Shown piece after piece: positions 53,850 to 62,514 of a stretch of 64,000 nucleotides of DNA. A program made the position numbers and the translations under genes. Numbering within the stretch: the first letter of the stretch is position 1; every line of letters begins with the position of its first letter. Under the pieces are notes generated by a model. The model was not told the DNA's origin and made no database searches. It saw only the letters and a program-made list of their open reading frames with translations. This DNA is from Treponema putidum (lineage in GTDB: Bacteria; Spirochaetota; Spirochaetia; Treponematales; Treponemataceae). The stretch covers positions 2,217,694 through 2,281,693 of the forward strand of contig NZ_CP009228.1 of the NCBI RefSeq assembly GCF_000755145.1. Reading direction: 5' to 3'.

Positions 53850-54063
53850 TGAATATGGGGAAAATGAATCATTTATAAATTCTATTATTGGAGCAATTCA
53901 TGGGATGCGTGGATATTCATTTATAACTAACAAAGCTGGTTTTTACTGGTCTCATGGTATTAATAGACAAGAACCATTTAATAAATTAATGACCATTAAT
54001 GGATGTGATTTTTTTAATTTAACAAAGTCAGGTTGGAATTTAAATAAGAGGTATTGGCCATGA
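53839..54063 (+). pseudogene. Orphan RHS toxin tip
   Basis: The frame begins NRYDEYGENESF, a typical RHS core-to-tip junction, and continues about 75 codons (INSIIGAIHGMRGYSFITNK, NLTKSGWNLNKRYWP) to TGA. It has no start of its own and is out of frame with the core fragment before it. Its stop overlaps the ATG of the next gene (ATGA), the usual toxin-immunity coupling. Confidence 0.65.
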
Positions 54064-54674
54064 AAAAATCGATATGTATATGTTTATTTTTAATGACTAT
54101 CCATTTATTTACAGATGCGGAAGAAAAATTTGTGGATAAACAAGTATTTCTTTTTCAAACAATGGGTGATTTTAGTGCGGTTGTATATATTACTCATAAT
54201 ATTGATAATTATTATGAAAAGAAATATCAATTTGAAGTTATTAATTTAAAAACTAATAAGAAATATTCGACGCCTTGGCATACAAGTCTTCCTCCGCCGT
54301 CTTTTGAGTGGATATCGGATAAATGGTGCCAATATGATTTCGGCAGTTCAATGGGGCCTGATCGAAGAACCTATTTTTTTTCGGTAGACAAGGAAAAGCT
54401 TTCACAGGAATTTTTTTTGGTTGCTTTTGCCGATGTAGAAAATGAACTTGTATTAACTGCCGATACCTTAATAGAATTATATTCGATATTTGGAAATAAA
54501 AAGATTAGAATTCCTGAACCGGAAGATATGTATAAAACCATCTGCAAATATTTTGTTATCGGTAATAATTCCTTTATTAAAGGAGATTTTTTGTACTTGG
54601 AATATTATACGGAAGAAGGAAAATTGAAGGCAACAACCATAAAAAAAATATCGATTGAAAAATTATTGCAGTAA
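54060..54674 (+). CDS. Exported protein, candidate immunity protein for the orphan RHS tip
   Basis: The 204-residue protein starts at the ATG overlapping the preceding TGA. MKKSICICLFLMTIHLFTDA looks like a signal peptide, so the product is probably periplasmic. The body has aromatic-rich beta segments (WISDKWCQYDFGSSMGPD, ITHNIDNYYEKKYQFEV) with no recognised family. Context (toxin tip with 4-base overlap) supports an immunity role. A signal peptide on an immunity protein would fit a toxin that acts outside the cytoplasm. Confidence 0.6.
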   Translation: MKKSICICLFLMTIHLFTDAEEKFVDKQVFLFQTMGDFSAVVYITHNIDNYYEKKYQFEVINLKTNKKYSTPWHTSLPPPSFEWISDKWCQYDFGSSMGPDRRTYFFSVDKEKLSQEFFLVAFADVENELVLTADTLIELYSIFGNKKIRIPEPEDMYKTICKYFVIGNNSFIKGDFLYLEYYTEEGKLKATTIKKISIEKLLQ

Positions 54675-54712
54675 CTTTTAATTATATAGAAGTATAATAC
54701 TTTGGAGAGTGG

Positions 54713-55057
54713 ATGAAAAACAACTATAGTAATATACATCCCAACTATCTCTTATTTCGGACAGCGATTGAAAGGATTTCTTTTAATGCTAGTTTGACAG
54801 GAACAGAGTCTAATGTAAGTATAGGCATTGGTATAAATTTTGATATGGAATCAAATGAAATTTCAGGTATTAATGCAGGAATAATTGGAGGAGGTGTCAA
54901 TTTTATAAGCTTTGCAAAATTCAAAATTATTAAAGACGGAGAGAAAAGTCGTAGCTCAGAACAACTAAAAGAAATTATTGATCCTATTAAAAATATAGAT
55001 ACAATTCCTGATGATATCAAACAAGAAATATTAAAAACGATTAAGGAGACGATATAA
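54713..55057 (+). CDS. Hypothetical protein, possible toxin-tip remnant
   Basis: The 114-residue protein starts after GGAGAG. It is Gly/Ile/Asn-rich in the first half (SNVSIGIGINFDMES, GINAGIIGGGVNF) and charged and helical in the second. Such beta-rich Gly repeats occur near tips of polymorphic toxins, but no family is recognised. It abuts the next gene with no gap, suggesting a coupled pair. Confidence 0.45.
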   Translation: MKNNYSNIHPNYLLFRTAIERISFNASLTGTESNVSIGIGINFDMESNEISGINAGIIGGGVNFISFAKFKIIKDGEKSRSSEQLKEIIDPIKNIDTIPDDIKQEILKTIKETI

Positions 55058-55432
55058 ATGGTTGGTTCAAAAAAATATATTTATATGTTGCTTATTTATT
55101 TATCAATTACTTATATTTATTTAATTATTTATGCAATAATAAATAAATATAAAATGAATGATATGCTATTTATGTTACGCATATATTCATGGATGCTGTT
55201 GATACATTTTGGAATGCTTATTTGCGGTAAAAAAACTTTGTTTAATTATATAAAAAATACTTTTGGGCTTCAAATTTTTATGCTTGTTTTAGGGTTTATA
55301 TATTTATTTGTATATTTATTTATTATTTTTAATACAGAAAGATTTAATAGACAGGCATGGAGCTTTATCGGTTTAGGAATAGTTTCAGCTGCTTTTTGTA
55401 CATTTTTTTATTTACGGATAATAGATAAGTGA
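55058..55432 (+). CDS. Four-helix membrane protein, hypothetical (immunity-like)
   Basis: The 124-residue protein has four membrane segments and little else, with very A+T-rich codons. The ATG follows the preceding stop directly. Small multi-pass proteins of this sort are common as immunity factors to membrane-active toxins; here this is context-based inference only. Confidence 0.5.
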   Translation: MVGSKKYIYMLLIYLSITYIYLIIYAIINKYKMNDMLFMLRIYSWMLLIHFGMLICGKKTLFNYIKNTFGLQIFMLVLGFIYLFVYLFIIFNTERFNRQAWSFIGLGIVSAAFCTFFYLRIIDK

Positions 55433-55436
55433 TAAG

Positions 55437-55583
55437 TTATGGATAGATAATATCGATAAAATAAAACTGTTTTTAACAGAGGGCATAAATAAACATCACA
55501 ATGTCCGATTAAGGGGGTGTTCTTCTGTTTCAAAACGTATAAGACGATTGAATCAATTTTCAAAAGAAAAAAATAAAAAGTGA
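55437..55583 (+). pseudogene. Coding remnant without start
   Basis: About 48 codons in one frame (LWIDNIDKIKLFLTEGINKH, then VSKRIRRLNQFSKEKNKK, stop at 55581). It has no start codon or ribosome-binding site and looks like the C-terminal end of a lost gene at the right edge of the RHS region. Confidence 0.35.
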
Positions 55584-55597
55584 GGAAATGCGCCTAC

Positions 55598-55626
55598 TTG
55601 AAATTTACTGCGTTTTATTCTATACT
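55598..55626 (+). promoter_or_regulatory. Promoter of the recN operon
   Basis: TTGAAA and TATACT are separated by 17 bases; predicted leader about 22 bases. Confidence 0.7.
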
Positions 55627-55654
55627 TAGAAACGTTTAAATTTAAGGAAAGTAA

Positions 55655-57340
55655 ATGCTTGAAAATATATCGGTAAAAAACATAGCTTTAATAGACAGCC
55701 TCTTTGTAGAATTTGAAAACGGCTTAAATGTTTTAAGCGGAGAAACAGGTGCCGGAAAATCGATATTGATAGGCTCTTTAACTCTCCTTCTTGGAGGAAA
55801 AACATCTACCGACCTTATACGATCAGGTACGGATGAAGCAGCCGTATCGGGAAGTTTTTTTATAGGAAATGAACACAGCGAGGCCTTAAAATGGCTTGGC
55901 GAGCATGGAATTGAACCCGAAAACAGCCGCATTCTAATCCGCCGCAATTTAAAACAAAACGGCCGATCCAATGCATGGATACAGAGCACACCTGTAACAA
56001 GGAACGAACTTGAAGAGTTTACCTCCCTTTTAGTGGACATACACGGCCAACACGACCATCAATCTCTTTTTAGAATTGCAGAACACCGCCGTTTTTTGGA
56101 TAGCTTTGCAGGAATAAACAACGAAGTGAAAATGTTTACCTCTCTTTATGCCGAACTTGCCGAAAAAAGAACAGAGCTTGAAAACTTAAACCTTTCCGAA
56201 AAAGAACTTGCCGAAAAACAAGAACTTTTGCAGTTTGCCATCGATGAAATAACAAAAGCAAAATTAAAAAAAGATGAAAAAGAAGAACTTGAAGCTGAAG
56301 AAAAAAGATTAAACCAATTTGAAAAACTTTTTGAAGCCTTAAACACAGCCTCGCAGCTCTTTTCAGGCGAATCGGGCATCATCAGTCTTACAAAAAAAGC
56401 TATGCACAATCTTGAATCCGCCAAAAATTGCGATGAAGAGCTTGAAGACCTTTCAAAAAGGCTTGAAACAGGCTATTACGAATTGGACGATATAAGCTCC
56501 TCGATAGATTCTTATCTTTCAAAGCTGACCTTTAATCCTGAGAGGGTTGAACAAGTACAGGAAAGACTTTCTTTAATATATAAATTAACAAAAAAATATG
56601 GGGCAACAATACACGATGTCTTAAACTATGCCCAAAATGCTGAAGAACAGATTGAAAGTCTTTCCAAACGGGAGGCTGGAAAATCGGAGCTCGAACAGAA
56701 AATAGGAATTTTGCAGTCAAAGCTCTTAAAACTGGGAAGGAATCTATCCGAAAAACGAAAAGCCGCTTCCTCTCAACTTCAAAAGGATGTTGAAGAAGTT
56801 CTTTCCAATTTAGGCATGCCCAAAACAAAATTTCAAGTGCGGGTGGAAACTCGGCTCCCTGAAGGGAATAGGCTCTCTGCAAATCCTTACGGTTTTGACG
56901 ATATTGAATTTATGATAAGTCCCAATGCAGGAGAACCCTTGCGCCCCCTTGCAAGAATTGCATCAGGGGGAGAACTTTCGCGCGTTATGCTTGCCTTAAA
57001 AACGGTACTGGCGGAAGGAGATGAAGCGGACACCTTAATATTTGATGAAATCGATACGGGCATCGGCGGAGAAGTTGCGGTAAATGTGGCATCCCATATG
57101 AAAAAGTTGTCTAAAAAAAAGCAAATTCTTTGTATTACACACCTTGCGGTAATAGCTTCTCATGCCGATAATCATATTAAGATAGAAAAAAATACGATGG
57201 GGCAGACTACCAAAACCTCGGCAGCAACTGTTTCAGGCAAGGCAAGGCTTGAAGAAATAGCCAGAATGCTTGCCGGAGATGAACTAAGTGAAACTTCGCT
57301 CAAACATGCCGAAGAACTTCTTGTAAAATATGCCCGGTAA
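55655..57340 (+). CDS. recN: DNA repair protein RecN (SMC-like)
   Basis: The 561-residue protein has Walker A LSGETGAGKS near residue 29, long central coiled-coil helices (about 150-360) and the C-terminal signature ASGGELSRVMLALK with Walker B LIFDEIDTGIGGEVA. It acts in double-strand break repair. The start MLENISVKNIALID is canonical. It leads a run of closely spaced genes ending with the HD protein at 59357. Confidence 0.96.
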   Translation: MLENISVKNIALIDSLFVEFENGLNVLSGETGAGKSILIGSLTLLLGGKTSTDLIRSGTDEAAVSGSFFIGNEHSEALKWLGEHGIEPENSRILIRRNLKQNGRSNAWIQSTPVTRNELEEFTSLLVDIHGQHDHQSLFRIAEHRRFLDSFAGINNEVKMFTSLYAELAEKRTELENLNLSEKELAEKQELLQFAIDEITKAKLKKDEKEELEAEEKRLNQFEKLFEALNTASQLFSGESGIISLTKKAMHNLESAKNCDEELEDLSKRLETGYYELDDISSSIDSYLSKLTFNPERVEQVQERLSLIYKLTKKYGATIHDVLNYAQNAEEQIESLSKREAGKSELEQKIGILQSKLLKLGRNLSEKRKAASSQLQKDVEEVLSNLGMPKTKFQVRVETRLPEGNRLSANPYGFDDIEFMISPNAGEPLRPLARIASGGELSRVMLALKTVLAEGDEADTLIFDEIDTGIGGEVAVNVASHMKKLSKKKQILCITHLAVIASHADNHIKIEKNTMGQTTKTSAATVSGKARLEEIARMLAGDELSETSLKHAEELLVKYAR

Positions 57341-57354
57341 AATAGGAGCTCATT

Positions 57355-58164
57355 GTGGAAGGAGAAAAAAGCGGAAACAGAGAACTTTATACAAAACGGG
57401 TTCACGAATATGATCAGGTGATAAACCAAATTTTAAAACATGAAGAAAATATTCTTTCCCTTATAAAAAAAGACACCTTTGGAGCTGCATATAAAAGAAT
57501 GGTACTTGCAGACGATATGATTTATTTAGCCACCTTGTACCTAGCTAAATTCAGGCTATCAGTAGCCCTTCTCGGCGGAAAAAATGAAAATATTTTAAAT
57601 GAAGCCCGAAAAACCCTATATAAACCCATAATCTATCTTGAAGAAATTGTAACGGATTTAATCGATGCCCCTTTTTCGGAATATGAAGAAAACGTCGCTC
57701 AAATCTCCAAGATAACAGAAAAGCAAAGGCATTATCTTATACGAAAGCTGGGACTTGTAATAAATTTGGTAATTGATGCCTACGGAGAAAATACCAAATG
57801 GCGATGGTCGTTTACCGACATTGAATCCCGCTTTGCTGTTGTGGCAAAAAACATAATGGATTTAAAAGAAATAAGTAAAACCGGCTTAAACCCTCATGCT
57901 GAAGATTATGATACGGTAATTTATCATCTTCGATTAGTAAAAAAACTATTTACAAAGGCGGCCGATAAATACAGGGAAAAATATGAGATTGTTACAAACA
58001 ACATAAGCGACTTCCGCAATGCAATTCTTTTTTTAGAAGGCCTAAGAAGGGTGCACATGGTTTTAAACGAACACCGGGAGGCTGAAGAAGTTAAACGAAA
58101 AATTGATATCTGGAAAGACAAAATGGAAAAAGATTTAAAACAAAAGGATAAACCTAAAAAATGA
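57355..58164 (+). CDS. Conserved spirochaete-type hypothetical protein, helical
   Basis: The 269-residue protein uses GTG with GGAG upstream. It is predicted mostly alpha-helical and charged, with no signal peptide or motif I recognise (ENILSLIKKDTFGAAYKRM, LEGLRRVHMVLNEHREAEE). Its stop overlaps the next start (ATGA), so it is coupled to the HD protein. Confidence 0.65.
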   Translation: MEGEKSGNRELYTKRVHEYDQVINQILKHEENILSLIKKDTFGAAYKRMVLADDMIYLATLYLAKFRLSVALLGGKNENILNEARKTLYKPIIYLEEIVTDLIDAPFSEYEENVAQISKITEKQRHYLIRKLGLVINLVIDAYGENTKWRWSFTDIESRFAVVAKNIMDLKEISKTGLNPHAEDYDTVIYHLRLVKKLFTKAADKYREKYEIVTNNISDFRNAILFLEGLRRVHMVLNEHREAEEVKRKIDIWKDKMEKDLKQKDKPKK

Positions 58165-59357
58165 TTTTTACGACAAAAACCGTTTTAAAATTATTTGAGG
58201 CTTTCTCGATTCAACGTTGGAACGATCTTATCCGCCCGTTTGAAATAGTCGAAATGGATAAAACGGCCGAAAAAACCTTTTTAGCCTATATAATCGGAAA
58301 ATATGAACAAAAAAAAGGGAAAAAAATAGATTGGGATAAGATAATTGACGGCTCCGTTTTTGATATTTTAAGAAAAATAGCTCTTTGCGACATCAAAGCT
58401 CCGGTTCAAAGAAGAATCAGAAAAGAATATCCTGAAGAATATAAAAAAATTAATGAATGGATTTTTGAAAAATATAATACTCTTTTTCCCGATGGAGAAT
58501 TTAAAGCTAAATTTCATTCATATCTTTTCGATGAACCGGATAAAGAAGATATTACGTGGAAAATTCAAAGGGCTGCTCATAAATATTCTACAATAAGAGA
58601 ATTTGAAATGCTTAAACCCGTAAATGAGGCCTTTCGTTTAACCGAAATTGACGGCTACCTAAAGGAAGAAATCTGTGAATTTATGGATTTAACCGGCATT
58701 CAGCTCTTACTTACCAACCAAAATCCTCATAAACTTATAACCGAAATAGAAAAACTGAGATTTCAAATCCGCTGGAATCAGACCCCTAGAATACCTGCGA
58801 CAACAGTATTGGGTCATTCCTTTTACGTAGCAGCCTTAACCCTTTTTATGTGCTACGATTTAAACATAAAAGAAGACAGAAGATACAACAACTTTTTTTC
58901 CGCCCTTTTTCACGACTTACCCGAAGCTGTTACACGGGACATTATTTCGCCCGTAAAGCAGGCTACTGATCACCTGCCTGCTGTCGTAAAAGAGATTGAA
59001 GAGCGTATAGTAAAGGACGAGCTTTTACCGTTGATGGACGAATCTTTTATAGATGAGGTTATGTATTACATATCCGACGAATTTGAAAACAGAGTTATTG
59101 TAGACAAAAAGGTTAAAATTGTAAATTTTGAAGACCTATCTAAAAAATATGCCGATAAAGAATTTAAGGCAACGGATGGGCGCTTAGTAAGGGTTGCAGA
59201 TCAAATTGCAGCCTTTGTCGAAGCCGAAAGCTCGATAAAATACGGGATTACCTCCAAGCATTTGGAAGAAGGCCGTAAAAACATACTGGGAGCTTATCCG
59301 GTAGGAACAAAAATAAATAATTTAAGCACGGATGTGTTTTTTAACGCATACCGTTAA
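58161..59357 (+). CDS. HD-domain hydrolase (YfbR/HD_3-like), larger form
   Basis: The 398-residue protein has an HD-type centre: TTVLGHSFYVAALTLFMCYD, FFSALFHDLPEAVTRDI and a later Asp region (VRVADQIAAFVEAESSI). This resembles YfbR/HD_3 phosphohydrolases of nucleotides but with an extra N-terminal domain of about 200 residues. It is coupled to the preceding helical protein. The substrate is not inferred. Confidence 0.72.
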   Translation: MIFTTKTVLKLFEAFSIQRWNDLIRPFEIVEMDKTAEKTFLAYIIGKYEQKKGKKIDWDKIIDGSVFDILRKIALCDIKAPVQRRIRKEYPEEYKKINEWIFEKYNTLFPDGEFKAKFHSYLFDEPDKEDITWKIQRAAHKYSTIREFEMLKPVNEAFRLTEIDGYLKEEICEFMDLTGIQLLLTNQNPHKLITEIEKLRFQIRWNQTPRIPATTVLGHSFYVAALTLFMCYDLNIKEDRRYNNFFSALFHDLPEAVTRDIISPVKQATDHLPAVVKEIEERIVKDELLPLMDESFIDEVMYYISDEFENRVIVDKKVKIVNFEDLSKKYADKEFKATDGRLVRVADQIAAFVEAESSIKYGITSKHLEEGRKNILGAYPVGTKINNLSTDVFFNAYR

Positions 59358-59370
59358 TAACTTTTTATTT

Positions 59371-59450
59371 TATGCAGTTTGTAAACAAACTGAGTGAAAA
59401 AACTTTTTTCGCAAATTTATATTTGCTGCAAAAAGTTTTTATAGGGGAGT
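59371..59450 (+). repeat. Dispersed structured repeat family B, copy 2
   Basis: Stem 1 is CAGTTTGT-aa-ACAAACTG, matching copy 1 with compensated pair changes. Stem 2 (AAAAACTTTTT..GCAAAT / ATTTGC..AAAAAGTTTTT) is nearly identical. It ends in AGGGGAG just ahead of the ATG at 59455. Confidence 0.88.
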
Positions 59451-59454
59451 GGAT

Positions 59455-59991
59455 ATGAATAAGGTAGAAATGAATAGGGATATTTTTTTCCAAGAAGTAA
59501 AACAAACCGCTATTTTTTCATGTATTGAAGATGAGGATTTAATGCAGATAATAGATTTTTCCGAAATTATTTCCTATGAATGCGGAGAAAATATAATCAC
59601 AGAAGGAACCGAAAATAACGGTTTTTTTGTTTTATTAAGCGGAAAATTAGAAATCGTAAAAAACGGAAAATGGGGAGATGTAAAAATAGGTATTTTACAA
59701 AACAATGCGAGTTTCGGTGAAACATCCCTCTTTAAAGACCAGCCTGCAACAGCTACCGTAAACGCCTTAGATCCGTCAACCATTTTACTTATATCTAAGG
59801 AACAATTTACTGCATATATAAATGCTCATCCTAAGGCCGGAAATGTTATTTTAACCTATATAGTTTTTAGTTTATTACAAAAACTTAATACTACAAATGA
59901 AGAGAGGGTTCAAGAAAAAAACCTTGAATTTTCTCCTGAAGATTTGGCCTTTATGGTCGATATGTTTAACCCTCAAAATACGGAATCCTGA
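59455..59991 (+). CDS. Cyclic nucleotide-binding domain protein
   Basis: The 178-residue protein has one cNMP-binding beta-roll (about 20-130), including GENIITEGTENNGFFVLLSGKLEI and the phosphate-binding cassette FGETSLFKDQPATATV, where the canonical pattern is FGE..L......A.V. No DNA-binding helix-turn-helix follows, so it may be a stand-alone sensor or adaptor. The ATG follows AGGGGAG at the end of repeat B; an in-frame GTG two codons upstream is less likely. Confidence 0.85.
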   Translation: MNKVEMNRDIFFQEVKQTAIFSCIEDEDLMQIIDFSEIISYECGENIITEGTENNGFFVLLSGKLEIVKNGKWGDVKIGILQNNASFGETSLFKDQPATATVNALDPSTILLISKEQFTAYINAHPKAGNVILTYIVFSLLQKLNTTNEERVQEKNLEFSPEDLAFMVDMFNPQNTES

Positions 59992-60018
59992 AAACTTAAG
60001 TTTAATTAAAGAGGCTAA

Positions 60019-60912
60019 ATGTATAAAAAAAACATCTTAAGACTTATATTTTTTATCTTTTTCTTATTTTCAGGCTTTGCAGAAGATATTGTGCATACAA
60101 TCGAAAAAGGAGATACTTTGTATGCTCTAAGCAAAAAATATAACACGCCTATAGATTCTATTCTCAAAAAAAATAATTTAACAGATCCTTCAAAAATAAA
60201 GGTAGGACAAAAAATAATAATTCCTGTAGAAGATTCCGCCAAAACTAATGCCAAGACCAATTCGGAAGAAATTACCCACGTCATCCAAAAAGGGGATACC
60301 CTATATGCCTTGGCAAAAAAATTCGGTGTCAAATTCTCAGATATTCTTAAACTAAACGGAATTAACGAAAAAACACCTTTAAAAATAGGTCAAATTTTAA
60401 AAATTCCTCAAGGTAAATCCCAAAGCTCGACTAAAGAACAGAAGAACCATTCAGCCCAAGCAGATAAGCAAGAGAAAACCTCAGTTACAAAGGTAGAATC
60501 CGATAAGGAAACTCAAGCTGTAAAACCCAGTACTTCAGCAAAACAAGCAGATTCCAAGCTCCTTTGGCCTGTCCCTGCCTCAAAGGTTGCTTATCTTTCA
60601 GGAAAAATCACCGGAGTCGTTATAGACTCGGTAAAGGGACAAGCCGTAAAAGCCGTCAGCTCAGGGAAGGTTGTATCGACTGGACCTCACCGAGGTTTCG
60701 GCCAAGTCGTATTTGTTCAATCTAAGACAAAACACATCTATGTTTACGGCGGAATGGAGAAAGTTATCGTAAAAAAAGGCGACACAATCGCCGTAGGCCA
60801 AAAATTGGGAGAGCTGGGAGTAGAATTGCTTACCGGTAAGGCAAGGCTTTACTTTATGGTCTACGATAAAAATAAGCCCATCGATCCTGCAAAGGCTCCA
60901 CGAGGCCTTTAG
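60019..60912 (+). CDS. LysM-repeat protein with a catalytically degenerate LytM (M23) domain
   Basis: The 297-residue protein has a signal peptide (MYKKNILRLIFFIFFLFSGFA), two LysM domains (HTIEKGDTLYALSKKYNTP and HVIQKGDTLYALAKKFGV), a Ser/Gln/Lys linker and a C-terminal M23-like domain (about 185-295). The LytM folding residues GQAVKAVSSGKVVSTG are kept. The catalytic positions are changed: YVYGGM replaces the HxH-proximal YAHL, and ARLYFMVY replaces HLHFEI. It resembles EnvC/NlpD-type activators of cell-wall amidases. GAGG precedes the ATG. Confidence 0.85.
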   Translation: MYKKNILRLIFFIFFLFSGFAEDIVHTIEKGDTLYALSKKYNTPIDSILKKNNLTDPSKIKVGQKIIIPVEDSAKTNAKTNSEEITHVIQKGDTLYALAKKFGVKFSDILKLNGINEKTPLKIGQILKIPQGKSQSSTKEQKNHSAQADKQEKTSVTKVESDKETQAVKPSTSAKQADSKLLWPVPASKVAYLSGKITGVVIDSVKGQAVKAVSSGKVVSTGPHRGFGQVVFVQSKTKHIYVYGGMEKVIVKKGDTIAVGQKLGELGVELLTGKARLYFMVYDKNKPIDPAKAPRGL

Positions 60913-60984
60913 CTTTTACTGGCAATCTTTTTTTCTTTTTTTCGCTCAATTTCATTTTTTTATCATTTATTTTGAATTTTATGC

Positions 60985-61013
60985 TCGACTTTTAGGTAAA
61001 AGTGTAGTATGCT
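60985..61013 (+). promoter_or_regulatory. Predicted promoter of hpf
   Basis: TCGACT (one change from TTGACT) and TATGCT are separated by 17 bases; leader about 25 bases to the GGAGG. Confidence 0.45.
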
Positions 61014-61044
61014 ATAGGTACAATGAAATTGTGTGGAGGAAATT

Positions 61045-61335
61045 ATGAACATTAACATTCAAGCAGTAAAATTTACGATGGACGAGGATCAGAAGAAATA
61101 TCTTGATCAAAAGTTTAAAAGAATTGAATATGCGGATAATCTTATTACCGATATTCAGTGCTTTATCAAACTGGATAAAAAGTTTATCTACGACACAACA
61201 ATTAACTTTAGGTGGGGGGGCACGGCTCATGTTTCAACCGAAAACTATGAGTTTGAGGCCGGCGTCAATAAAATGATGGATATTGCCGACCAAAAGGTAA
61301 AAAAAGAAAAGGACAAGGTTCAAGAAAAAAAATAA
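61045..61335 (+). CDS. hpf: Ribosome hibernation promoting factor (short HPF / RaiA family)
   Basis: The 96-residue protein has the family beta-alpha fold, beginning MNINIQAVKFTMDEDQKKYL, with FKRIEYADNLI and the basic tail KKEKDKVQEKK. It binds the small subunit in stationary or stressed cells and blocks translation. The short form lacks the long-HPF C-terminal dimer domain. GGAGG precedes the ATG. A perfect terminator follows. Confidence 0.88.
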   Translation: MNINIQAVKFTMDEDQKKYLDQKFKRIEYADNLITDIQCFIKLDKKFIYDTTINFRWGGTAHVSTENYEFEAGVNKMMDIADQKVKKEKDKVQEKK

Positions 61336-61344
61336 AATTTAGAG

Positions 61345-61374
61345 AACCTCTAAAAACCTCAGTTTTTAGAGGTT
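61345..61374 (+). terminator. Terminator of hpf
   Basis: AACCTCTAAAAAC-ctca-GTTTTTAGAGGTT is a perfect 13-bp stem with a 4-base loop, just after the hpf stop. Confidence 0.75.
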
Positions 61375-61512
61375 TACCTTAGATTTAATTTATCACTATA
61401 GGGGAAGTATCACAATATTTCCCCTTATTTTTTTCTTAAAATACGTTCATGTGAATCAAAAATTACATCCGGTGAGGTTTACAAACATCTCTTAAATGTG
61501 TATAGTAGGAAC

Positions 61513-62502
61513 ATGGCTAACATAAGCTTTTCAGTGCTTAATCTTTTAGAATTAGACCTCAAAAAACATGACTCCCTTGAACTGACCTGCGTATCGGGAA
61601 GGATGGGACTTTCCAATAAAATTATTGAGCCTAATATAAACCGTCCGGGCCTTGCTCTTTCCGGCTTTTTTGATTCGTTTGCAAATGAAAGAGTACAGCT
61701 TTTTGGACGGGGTGAATATGCCTATCTTGCCACTCTTACGGAAAAAAATGACTTATCCACAATCGAAAAAATGTTTTCTTTTAAAATTCCGTGCTGTTTA
61801 TTTTCAAACGATTTAAAACCTCCAAAAGAATTTTTAGAAATAAGCGATAAACATAATTGCCCTATTTTAACATCAACTCTTTCTTCCAACGAATTAGCCT
61901 TACGCCTCTTAAGAATCCTATCGAATACCTTTGCCCCTAAAATTTCTTTGCATGGAGTTTTAGTTGAAGTTTTCGGCTTAGGCATTTTAATAATGGGAAA
62001 TTCCGGTGTTGGAAAAAGCGAAACTGCCCTTGAACTTATAGAAAGAGGCCACCGTCTGGTAGCCGATGATTTGGTAGAAATTTCCTGCATAAATGGGAAC
62101 ACCCTTGTAGGCCGGGGAGCAAATAAGATTATCGGACACCACATGGAAATAAGAGGTTTAGGTATTATAAATATACGGCAACTTTACGGTATAGGGGCAA
62201 TAAGAGAAGTAAAGCAGATTCAGCTGGTCGCAAAACTTGAAGAATGGGATGCCGAAAAGGTTTATGACAGGCTGGGAACGGAGGAACTTACAACCGAAAT
62301 TCTTGATGTTAAAATTCCTCTGTTGGAAATACCTGTTAAGCCCGGAAGGAATGTGCCGATTATTTTGGAAACGGCAGCTAAAAATGAAAGATTAAAGAGT
62401 ATGGGGTATTTTTCTGCAAGAGAATTCAGCAGAAATGTGCTTAGATGGATTGAAACCGATTCTGCAAGAGCTCCCTACTATACTGATGATGATACATATT
62501 AA
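61513..62502 (+). CDS. hprK: HPr kinase/phosphorylase
   Basis: The 329-residue protein has an N-terminal regulatory domain (about 1-130) and a C-terminal kinase domain with Walker A MGNSGVGKSETALELIERGH near residue 160 and the HPrK signature around HHMEIRGLGIINI near 215. It phosphorylates HPr on Ser46 and reverses this. Start choice between GTG 61498 and ATG 61513 is uncertain; AGGA lies close to the ATG. ptsH follows 12 bases later. Confidence 0.94.
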   Translation: MANISFSVLNLLELDLKKHDSLELTCVSGRMGLSNKIIEPNINRPGLALSGFFDSFANERVQLFGRGEYAYLATLTEKNDLSTIEKMFSFKIPCCLFSNDLKPPKEFLEISDKHNCPILTSTLSSNELALRLLRILSNTFAPKISLHGVLVEVFGLGILIMGNSGVGKSETALELIERGHRLVADDLVEISCINGNTLVGRGANKIIGHHMEIRGLGIINIRQLYGIGAIREVKQIQLVAKLEEWDAEKVYDRLGTEELTTEILDVKIPLLEIPVKPGRNVPIILETAAKNERLKSMGYFSAREFSRNVLRWIETDSARAPYYTDDDTY

Positions 62503-62514
62503 GAGGATTAACCT

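Noticed and set aside
52655-55583. A complete toxin-immunity system in working order
   Set aside because: Neither RHS fragment has a start codon, secretion region or intact core; only remnants and small downstream genes remain.
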